Origin: DATDVC01 sp036517695
Lineage (GTDB): Bacteria; Patescibacteriota; Minisyncoccia; Phycocordibacterales; WO2-35-19
Direction of reading: 5' to 3'
DNA length: 15,562 nucleotides
NCBI GenBank assembly: GCA_036517695.1
Contig: DATDVC010000021.1
Span: 1-15,562 of the forward strand
Part shown: piece after piece, positions 1 to 5,162 of the stretch
How positions within the stretch are numbered: the first letter of the stretch is position 1
Layout of the letters: every line of letters begins with the position of its first letter
The notes under the pieces: model-generated
Told to the model about the DNA's origin: nothing
Database searches by the model: none
What the model saw: only the letters and a program-made list of their open reading frames with translations
Translations under genes and position numbers: made by a program

Positions 1-2262
1 AGGAAGACCCTCTCCATATCTCCACGGCTGATCTATTGTCAAAGACCCAGGACTTCCTACACTATTTGTTACCGACATATCACCCGAGGACGGAGCTATA
101 TTCATCAAAGTACCGTTAGTTGGATTAATTTTTGCAGTAAAGTTAAAGGTGATTGGATTTAGAGAAAAATCATAACCTCCACCTGGGGGAATATTTGTAA
201 CTGAAAGTGGAGCAGAGTTTATAACGGGGCAAACCGGACCACCTTGATAAACGCACCCACTTGCACTAATGATCGTGCTACCAGATGGAACATCTTTCAC
301 TATTATATCCGCCCTGGATGGGTTCCCCACAGGAGGATCCATAACATCAGCCACACTAGGAGAACTGCTGTTAAAGTCAGAGCAATTGTAACCATTCGGA
401 GAATATGCTTTTACATCAAAATCTACCCCATACACAGCGGAATATTTGTTCAAAGTTATCTGACCTTGAGTCCCCGGACAACTTGTAGCCGGACGGTAAA
501 CTGTTTTTACATATTCACTGGCTCCGCCACAAGCAACCGCTGGAGACGTTACGTTGCTGTAAACAGTTATCTTGTAGGTAGAGCCACCAGCGGCAGGAGA
601 GACGTTGAAAGTTGTGTCGCCGTCATTCTCAATATTTGTATCTAAAAGAGTTCCAGCAGAATTGCGAAGCTCTATCGTATAACTCGAAACCCCAGCAATC
701 GTACCCCAATCTACGGTTATGTCGCCACTGGCTCCCGGAAGCACATCAGGAGAAACGTTTGTAATGATCGGGTTTGGAACGCATGATGAAATATCTGGAT
801 TTGTCCTGCAGGAGATAATACCAGTATCTCTGTATTCAATATTTCCACCACCGTTATCACAGACTGCCGCCACTCGGTTGTAATAGACTGTGTCGGGCTG
901 AAGATTTGTGGTAGTAAAATTTGTTTGAGTGTTCGGCAAGCTTGTGCAATTTGTCGGATCAGAAGAAGCGCAACTGCCATCAGCCACTGCGTTATAAGAA
1001 GTTGATGTTCTGGTGTAGTAATCGTCAAAAGTGCCGCCAGCGGGATCCCAAGTCAGCTGGTACCCAGTTGAAGAAATGTTCCCGCACTGCAAGTCTGAAG
1101 GAGCAGAGGTTATAGCGGCACCGCAACTTTTTGGCTGAACGGTGAGACCTGCATTTTTGCTAGGGTTGCAGTTGCCAAAGCAGCCGGTGAAATTTTGCGA
1201 TCCATCTGGGTTAACCCCCGAACTATCTCCTGTTTCTGCTCTGACATTAATAGTGTAATTACTACTTGAAAACCCAGGTAGTGGTCCAGGTGCGCCACTT
1301 ACAGTAAGGAAAAGGGTTCGGCTGGTATCAATAGTTACGGTGTTGTTGTTATACATATCAAGCACTGCGGCGCTTGGGTTATTGACTAAGTTTCCATTGT
1401 GCATCCAACCAGCCCCGCTCCCCGACCAGTAAAAGTTGCCTGTGTTTAAACCCGTAGCGCTCGCGTAAATATTTGCAAATCGATACGGTTTGTTGTTATT
1501 GAAATTGAAAGTAACGGCATAAACAGATGTGCCGCCGTTGTTGATGGTGGAGCTTACAGGAGAAATGCTTATGGTGAAGTCAGTATAGCAATGAGTTGGA
1601 CCATCTGTGCACTGGTTTGGAGCACCCGGCTGTACATAAGCACCATCTGGATATTGAGTTACCGGAACACATTGCCCGGCTTGACACATACCTATGTAAC
1701 ACGGATTGCCCGGCGTGCCATCGCAGGCGGTTGGACTTCCACTTGTGGGCGGATCTTCTGGAGAATTTATTTCCAAAGAACATTCTGCGCCAGAAGGAAG
1801 ATTGGTTGACCATGTTCCATCACTCCCCACTGGCACCGGTGGCAACGACGGAAGGAGAGAACCGCCTGAAGTACATGAGTATATCGCGGTAGTCCCAGGT
1901 TCAACAGAACCTCCCGGCATGTTTCTTATTTCGCCATCAATGGGGACAGTACCATTTATGGGGGCAAAGGTTCGCAGTTTATAGTTTGAAATTTGACCGC
2001 TAGGTTGGTAATTGACCATTAACTCACCAAAAGTAAACCAGTTCACCGGGTTACTTCCCCCCGCTTGAGTAACAATGGTGTTATTTATCAATGCCTGTGA
2101 ACAATTCGCAGCTCCACCCACAGTACAAGAATCGCCCCCCAAATTAACAGTTGTCGAAGTTATGGTGGTCCCTCCAGTTTGAGCAAACACGCTAGCACTA
2201 AAGAATAAAAAAATTGCTAAAGTGACGATTAAGAGAGTGTTTTTATTAAAATAATTTTTCAT
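1..2262 (-). CDS. Large secreted surface protein with fibronectin III-like repeats (3' end cut by window edge)
   Basis: Read on the minus strand, an uninterrupted frame of 754 codons starts at ATG 2262 and is still open at base 1, so the C-terminus lies outside the window. Residues 1-27 form a signal peptide: a short basic start, a hydrophobic core near residues 10-23, and a likely cut after SVFA. The mature part is rich in Thr, Ser, Asn, Gly and Pro. A Cys-rich patch lies at about 178-225. Fn3-like beta-sandwich units lie at about 385-484 (with the LTWDP and PDTVYYNRV signatures) and 494-592 (DITVDWGTI, SSYTIELRN). These features fit an exported or cell-surface structural or adhesive protein; the ligand is unknown. 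It starts 4 nt after the stop of the upstream membrane protein, has no clear Shine-Dalgarno, and is probably co-transcribed with it. Export is well supported; the exact function is not. Confidence 0.85.
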   Translation of the reverse strand, partial: MKNYFNKNTLLIVTLAIFLFFSASVFAQTGGTTITSTTVNLGGDSCTVGGAANCSQALINNTIVTQAGGSNPVNWFTFGELMVNYQPSGQISNYKLRTFAPINGTVPIDGEIRNMPGGSVEPGTTAIYSCTSGGSLLPSLPPVPVGSDGTWSTNLPSGAECSLEINSPEDPPTSGSPTACDGTPGNPCYIGMCQAGQCVPVTQYPDGAYVQPGAPNQCTDGPTHCYTDFTISISPVSSTINNGGTSVYAVTFNFNNNKPYRFANIYASATGLNTGNFYWSGSGAGWMHNGNLVNNPSAAVLDMYNNNTVTIDTSRTLFLTVSGAPGPLPGFSSSNYTINVRAETGDSSGVNPDGSQNFTGCFGNCNPSKNAGLTVQPKSCGAAITSAPSDLQCGNISSTGYQLTWDPAGGTFDDYYTRTSTSYNAVADGSCASSDPTNCTSLPNTQTNFTTTNLQPDTVYYNRVAAVCDNGGGNIEYRDTGIISCRTNPDISSCVPNPIITNVSPDVLPGASGDITVDWGTIAGVSSYTIELRNSAGTLLDTNIENDGDTTFNVSPAAGGSTYKITVYSNVTSPAVACGGASEYVKTVYRPATSCPGTQGQITLNKYSAVYGVDFDVKAYSPNGYNCSDFNSSSPSVADVMDPPVGNPSRADIIVKDVPSGSTIISASGCVYQGGPVCPVINSAPLSVTNIPPGGGYDFSLNPITFNFTAKINPTNGTLMNIAPSSGDMSVTNSVGSPGSLTIDQPWRYGEGLP

Positions 2263-2266
2263 GTAT

Positions 2267-2776
2267 TTATCTATAAACAAACGATATATCCACCGTGTTT
2301 TCTGCCGTGGATTCGTTGCGACTTATGTTTATGGTAACTGACATGTTGCTACCCTTGCTCGCGAAAATGGCCTTTACAGTCTCCTGGTCAAGCGCGGCCT
2401 CGATGGTCCAACTGTCTTTCTTGAGATAGTCTGTATACAAAGTGTAATTTTGGGCCAGTGTCTTTTGACTGACAAATTGACGGGTTGATTGGAAAGCTCC
2501 TTCGGTTTGAGCGTTGTAGTTTGCATTTACCGGGACGTTTTTTTCTAATGGGAAGTCGGCCGGAAATTTGTCGGGCAAAGTCTCGGTCGGCACCGGCAAT
2601 ATGGAAAATTCGGGTTTCTCTACAGGAGGTGGTGGCGCTTCTTCTTTGCTGTAATATTTAAAAGCAAAGTAGCCGATAATTGCGACAATGACTAAAACTA
2701 AAAACAAAACCAGTGGCAATAATTTTTTTTGCGATTGCGAAGATGGAGGCATAGGAACAGGAGGATTATTATCCAT
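2267..2776 (-). CDS. Single-pass membrane protein of unknown function
   Basis: This 169-residue protein has a short Pro/Ser-rich cytoplasmic tail (1-16), then KK, then one strong transmembrane helix (about 19-41, rich in Leu, Val and Ile). A Pro-rich linker (EEAPPPPVEKPE) follows, and an extracytoplasmic domain covers about 60-169. The external domain has alternating polar and hydrophobic strands and no Cys. I do not recognise the family. It is the first gene of a two-gene unit: the secreted Fn3-like protein begins 4 nt downstream, so it may help anchor, export or accompany that protein (inference from position only). A candidate promoter lies immediately upstream at 2783-2811 and would give a leaderless mRNA. 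There is no Shine-Dalgarno. Confidence 0.8.
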   Translation of the reverse strand: MDNNPPVPMPPSSQSQKKLLPLVLFLVLVIVAIIGYFAFKYYSKEEAPPPPVEKPEFSILPVPTETLPDKFPADFPLEKNVPVNANYNAQTEGAFQSTRQFVSQKTLAQNYTLYTDYLKKDSWTIEAALDQETVKAIFASKGSNMSVTINISRNESTAENTVDISFVYR

Positions 2777-2782
2777 AACAAT

Positions 2783-2811
2783 ATTTTATAATCACCACAC
2801 ACTCTATGCAA
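2783..2811 (-). promoter_or_regulatory. Candidate promoter of the envelope operon
   Basis: On the minus strand, TTGCAT (2806-2811) is separated by 17 nt from TAAAAT (2783-2788). The predicted start of transcription falls on the A of the ATG at 2776, so the mRNA would be leaderless. The -10 matches the sigma70 consensus at 5 of 6 positions; the -35 matches only in TTG. Confidence 0.45.
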
Positions 2812-2830
2812 TGTTAAGTGTGGAAAAGAA

Positions 2831-2878
2831 TTATAAAAACAGAAAGGCCGTCGTACGCGTGAATAGCGTGCGACAGCC
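2831..2878 (-). terminator. Rho-independent terminator after the small secreted-protein gene
   Basis: On the minus strand, 2878-2866 pairs with 2858-2846 (13 positions, one mismatch and one G-U) around a 7-nt loop. It is followed by a T-rich tract (2845-2831, TTTCTGTTTTTATAA). It sits 25 nt past the stop of the gene at 2903-3364 and upstream of the next minus-strand promoter, so it separates two transcription units. Confidence 0.8.
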
Positions 2879-2902
2879 TCTTAATTGTCCAGCCGAGAGA
2901 AC

Positions 2903-3364
2903 TTATTTGTTCCCCCAACCAGCACAACAATCTTGGATCCGTTCGATGGGAAGTACGCGGACGGTTATGACGTCCGAAAAACTCCCCTTCAGGTTGCCGG
3001 CCAAGACCGTGATCTTCCAGTCCCCCGGCGGGAGAATGATCCCGTCCGTGTATTCTCTCACCGTCGCTCCACCTTTTGTTTTCGATTTGGCACTCTCTCC
3101 GATAAAAAGTGGTGAGAGGCCAGCATAAAACTTCACCCAGTCCGCCCCCACCGCAACCGTGGTCAACCGGAGGGGTTGGCCCTCGACTAAGGTGATGTTG
3201 CCCGGCAGAAGGGTGATTTTACCGGCAATCTCCCCCCTCACCTTCTGGGCAATAACGCTACCATCCTTTTTTTGGATGGTAATCTCGGATGCGTGCTCAC
3301 CCTGGGTTTCCTGACCTGCGGCCGTGAAAGCCGCAAAAACGAACACCAAAAAATAAAGGTTCAT
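2903..3364 (-). CDS. Small secreted beta-sandwich-like protein, unknown function
   Basis: This 153-residue protein begins with a signal peptide (MNLYFLVFVFAAFTAAGQ, cut near residue 17). About 110 residues follow with strand-like alternation typical of an Ig or similar beta-sandwich domain: GNITLVEGQPLRLTTVAVGADWVKF resembles the B-C strand region of Ig-like folds when read in pieces. The C-terminus is short and carries two adjacent Cys (RIQDCCAGWGNK). I do not recognise a named family. The gene stands alone between its own promoter (3385-3413) and terminator (2831-2878). Unlike almost every other gene here it has a strong Shine-Dalgarno (GAGGAG, 3371-3376, 6 nt from ATG). Its codons also favour C and G at third positions (GTC, CTC, CCC, GGC), suggesting acquisition from another genome. 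Secretion is likely; function is unknown. Confidence 0.75.
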   Translation of the reverse strand: MNLYFLVFVFAAFTAAGQETQGEHASEITIQKKDGSVIAQKVRGEIAGKITLLPGNITLVEGQPLRLTTVAVGADWVKFYAGLSPLFIGESAKSKTKGGATVREYTDGIILPPGDWKITVLAGNLKGSFSDVITVRVLPIERIQDCCAGWGNK

Positions 3365-3370
3365 GTCGTT

Positions 3371-3376
3371 CTCCTC
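3371..3376 (-). promoter_or_regulatory. Strong Shine-Dalgarno
   Basis: GAGGAG on the minus strand, 6 nt before the ATG at 3364. It is the only clear Shine-Dalgarno at consensus spacing in the window and fixes the start of the 153-residue secreted protein. Confidence 0.75.
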
Positions 3377-3384
3377 TGCTTCCT

Positions 3385-3413
3385 ACTATAGCACAAGCTG
3401 TTTATAAAAGCAA
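3385..3413 (-). promoter_or_regulatory. Promoter of the small secreted-protein gene
   Basis: On the minus strand, TTGCTT (3408-3413), a 17-nt spacer, then TATAGT (3385-3390) preceded by TGC, an extended -10. The leader to ATG 3364 would be about 14 nt and contains the Shine-Dalgarno. It is divergent from the toxin-antitoxin promoter at 3443-3451. Confidence 0.55.
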
Positions 3414-3442
3414 GTCAGAGCGGAGCGTAAGCTATATTTTTA

Positions 3443-3451
3443 TGCTATACT
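3443..3451 (+). promoter_or_regulatory. Extended -10 promoter of the HepT-MntA pair
   Basis: TGC followed by TATACT (3446-3451), an extended -10 element with no good -35. Transcription would begin near 3458, leaving only about 3 nt before the ATG at 3461. Confidence 0.45.
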
Positions 3452-3460
3452 AGATGAGAT

Positions 3461-3814
3461 ATGGAAACACCCTTAATCATCGCTTTTGGTTCTCAAGTTT
3501 CAGGCAGAAGCAGAGCTTCTTCTGATTTTGATTTTGGTGTATTTACCGGCAAAACACTATCTCTAGATGAACGGGTTGAAATAGCTCTCGGTTTATCTAA
3601 AAAATTAGGCATAAATGAGGACAAAATTGACATGGTCGATCTAAACACAGCTTCTCCTATTCTAAAATTTGAGGTTGCAAAAAACGGCAAACTGGTCGCG
3701 GGGAGCGATTTTGATTTTATAAGATTTAAAGTTCGAGCGCTTAAAGAATATGAAAATACCCGTAAATTTAGAAATGTCCGCGAAAAAATTATGATGAAAA
3801 ACCATGTCTCGTGA
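3461..3814 (+). CDS. mntA: MntA-type nucleotidyltransferase antitoxin (MNT domain)
   Basis: This 117-residue minimal nucleotidyltransferase carries the family signature G-S-X10-D-X-D exactly: G10, S11, D22 and D24 (GSQVSGRSRASSDFDF). A likely third metal ligand is D57 or D60 in KIDMVDL. In the known HEPN/MNT (type VII) toxin-antitoxin systems, the MNT protein inactivates its HEPN partner by adding AMP to a Tyr next to the HEPN active site. The downstream gene overlaps this one by 11 nt (3804-3814) and codes for such a HEPN protein, with the target Tyr present, so translation of the two is probably coupled. The order antitoxin first, toxin second, fits many pairs. The extended -10 at 3443-3451 gives a nearly leaderless mRNA. 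The family is secure; activity in this organism is inferred. Confidence 0.9.
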   Translation: METPLIIAFGSQVSGRSRASSDFDFGVFTGKTLSLDERVEIALGLSKKLGINEDKIDMVDLNTASPILKFEVAKNGKLVAGSDFDFIRFKVRALKEYENTRKFRNVREKIMMKNHVS

Positions 3815-4226
3815 TCTTATTCTCAAAAAGTTGGAGCAAATGAAAATTCTCTTGTCAGAGCTTGGAACTCTTGTGGAATTGCCCTACGAGGAATTCAAAA
3901 ATTCTTTTACCAACATACGTTCGGCCGAAAGAAATTTTCAACTTATCATAGAATTGGCGAGTGACATAAATACGCACATAATCGCAGAATCCGGCAAAGA
4001 AACGCCGGATACCTACAGACAATCTTTCAAACAAATGGCTTCTTTAAAAATCCTTAAAGAGAACGCTTTGCCGGACTTTACAAAAAGCTCCAATCTGCGG
4101 AACATTTTGGTTCATGAGTACGATTTTGATGAGGATAATTTTATATTCTATAAATCAGCAAAAAAATTCATACCTCTATATGAGGATTACATGGATTCCA
4201 TCAAAAATTATTTGGCTTCTAAATAA
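3804..4226 (+). CDS. hepT: HepT-type HEPN toxin RNase (DUF86 family)
   Basis: This 140-residue, mostly helical protein has the HEPN catalytic motif R-X4-H followed by the modifiable Tyr: R99, N100, H104, Y106 in RNILVHEYDF. In characterised HepT proteins this motif cleaves RNA (tRNA in well-studied cases), and the Tyr two residues after the His is AMPylated by MntA. All these residues are intact, so the toxin looks functional rather than decayed. The start at 3804 overlaps the 3' end of mntA by 11 nt. The gene ends 39 nt before the convergent rpsT stop codon. Such pairs act in phage defence or plasmid maintenance elsewhere; here the chromosomal position gives no further clue. Confidence 0.9.
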   Translation: MSRDLILKKLEQMKILLSELGTLVELPYEEFKNSFTNIRSAERNFQLIIELASDINTHIIAESGKETPDTYRQSFKQMASLKILKENALPDFTKSSNLRNILVHEYDFDEDNFIFYKSAKKFIPLYEDYMDSIKNYLASK

Positions 4227-4241
4227 AGGCGGGCACTGTAT

Positions 4242-4259
4242 CCGGTAAGGCCGGTAAGG
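4242..4259. repeat. Perfect 9-bp tandem duplication between convergent genes
   Basis: CCGGTAAGG occurs twice head to tail, in the 39-nt gap between the stops of hepT and rpsT. CCGG can pair with CCGG to form a small hairpin, but no U-tract follows on either strand, so it is not a convincing terminator. Confidence 0.6.
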
Positions 4260-4265
4260 GATGAG

Positions 4266-4523
4266 TTATTGGGCGAGTATTTTCATCAACTTGGATTTTT
4301 TGCGGGAGGCGTTGTTTTTCTTTATGACTCCCCTTTTGGCCGCCTTGTCTATCGCTTTTTGAACCTTGGGCAAAAGTTTTTCGGCGCCTCCTTTGTCTTT
4401 CAATAAAACCATCTTCTTATATTCCTTTATGGCGGACTGCATTTCGGTTTTGCGCTTCAAATTGAAAACCTTCTTCCTCTTGGAAGATCGTAGGGCCTTT
4501 TTGGCTGAATCGGTAATCGGCAT
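4266..4523 (-). CDS. rpsT: 30S ribosomal protein S20
   Basis: An 85-residue, very basic, helical protein starting MPITDSAKKALRSSKRKK, the canonical S20 opening (MPxxxSAKKxLRxSxKRR). It ends with the typical KxxxRGVIxKNxASRKKSKLMKxL block. S20 binds the 5' domain and helix 44 of 16S rRNA in the small subunit. The frame is open upstream to a further ATG at 4700, which would give 144 residues. I chose the ATG at 4523 because it matches the family N-terminus, the length fits S20 (about 85-90 residues), and a good promoter lies at 4537-4565, inside that longer frame. It is divergent from ruvA. There is no Shine-Dalgarno, and the leader is about 7 nt. Confidence 0.95.
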   Translation of the reverse strand: MPITDSAKKALRSSKRKKVFNLKRKTEMQSAIKEYKKMVLLKDKGGAEKLLPKVQKAIDKAAKRGVIKKNNASRKKSKLMKILAQ

Positions 4524-4536
4524 AATTTGTGACAAC

Positions 4537-4565
4537 AATATAACAGAAGAGCTAAAATCACGCAA
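4537..4565 (-). promoter_or_regulatory. rpsT promoter
   Basis: On the minus strand, TTGCGT (4560-4565), a 17-nt spacer, then TATATT (4537-4542). The predicted start near 4530 gives a leader of about 7 nt. It lies back to back with the ruvA -10 at 4572-4577, so the two polymerase footprints would overlap. Confidence 0.6.
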
Positions 4566-4568
4566 ATC

Positions 4569-4577
4569 TGCTATAGT
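4569..4577 (+). promoter_or_regulatory. ruvA extended -10 promoter
   Basis: TGC then TATAGT (4572-4577), with no recognisable -35. Transcription would start at about 4584-4585, on the ATG of ruvA, giving a leaderless mRNA. It abuts the divergent rpsT promoter. Confidence 0.5.
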
Positions 4578-4584
4578 TTGAGAC

Positions 4585-5151
4585 ATGTTCGGGCATTTAG
4601 AGGGAAAGATCCTAGATATCAAGCCAACAAAAGCGATATTGGCCGTAGGCGGAATCGGGTTTGTCGTCCACTCGACTCTAAACTGTTTGCAAAAACTCAA
4701 AAGCGGAGAAAACGCCAGATTTTGGACTCACACCGCAGTCAGGGAGAACTCCATAGATTTATACGGCTTCGACAATGAAGAGGAGTTGCGCGTTTTTGAG
4801 CTTCTCTTGACAGTTTCCGGCGTTGGCCCAAAATCTGCCCTTGCAATACTCGGAGTAGCTGGGGTAAAAACAATAGAAGACGCGGTCGAGAAGGGAGACA
4901 CTTCGATGCTTACAAAGGTTTCCGGTATAGGCAAAAAAACGGCGGAGCGCATTGTGATAGAACTAAATGGAAAGCTGATTGCCAGAAACGAAAACAGGGT
5001 CGGCGTAAACGAAGACATGGACGTTTATGACGCATTGCATTCTTTGGGTTACAGAGAAAAAGAAATCCGAGACGCCATCAGGTCTTTGCCGAGCGACATC
5101 ATGGGAGCAAACGAGAGGATAAAATACGCGCTCAAGAGTTTGGGTAAGTAA
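4585..5151 (+). CDS. ruvA: Holliday junction branch migration protein RuvA
   Basis: At 188 residues this is close to the usual RuvA length. RuvA tetramers bind four-way DNA junctions and load the RuvB motor for branch migration. Domain I (OB fold) covers about 1-62: MFGHLEGKIL, GGIGFVVH and the ENSIDLYGFDNEEE boundary are family hallmarks. Domain II holds two helix-hairpin-helix motifs, VSGVGPKSA (77-85) and VSGIGKKTA (112-120). Domain III (about 145-188) is the RuvB-binding three-helix region. The start is fixed by the family N-terminus and by the -10 just upstream. It is the first gene of the plus-strand run ruvA, mur ligase, mutM and lamin-tail-like protein; the next gene begins 11 nt later. 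No ruvB or ruvC is in the window. Confidence 0.97.
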   Translation: MFGHLEGKILDIKPTKAILAVGGIGFVVHSTLNCLQKLKSGENARFWTHTAVRENSIDLYGFDNEEELRVFELLLTVSGVGPKSALAILGVAGVKTIEDAVEKGDTSMLTKVSGIGKKTAERIVIELNGKLIARNENRVGVNEDMDVYDALHSLGYREKEIRDAIRSLPSDIMGANERIKYALKSLGK

Positions 5152-5162
5152 CATAAAAATGT

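Noticed and set aside
244..1984. Several plus-strand frames of 62-133 codons, such as 244-645 and 1596-1892
   Set aside because: All are shadows of the continuous 754-codon minus-strand surface protein gene, which carries a signal peptide and Fn3-like repeats.
2688..3128. Plus-strand frame of 146 codons
   Set aside because: It spans the starts and ends of two minus-strand genes and a terminator, and its product shows no domain.
4227..4265. Bidirectional terminator between hepT and rpsT
   Set aside because: Only short CCGG pairing is possible and neither strand has a U-tract after it.
4524..4700. N-terminal extension of rpsT to 144 residues
   Set aside because: The extension does not look like S20, it lies opposite ruvA, and the rpsT promoter falls inside it. 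The ATG at 4523 matches the family start.
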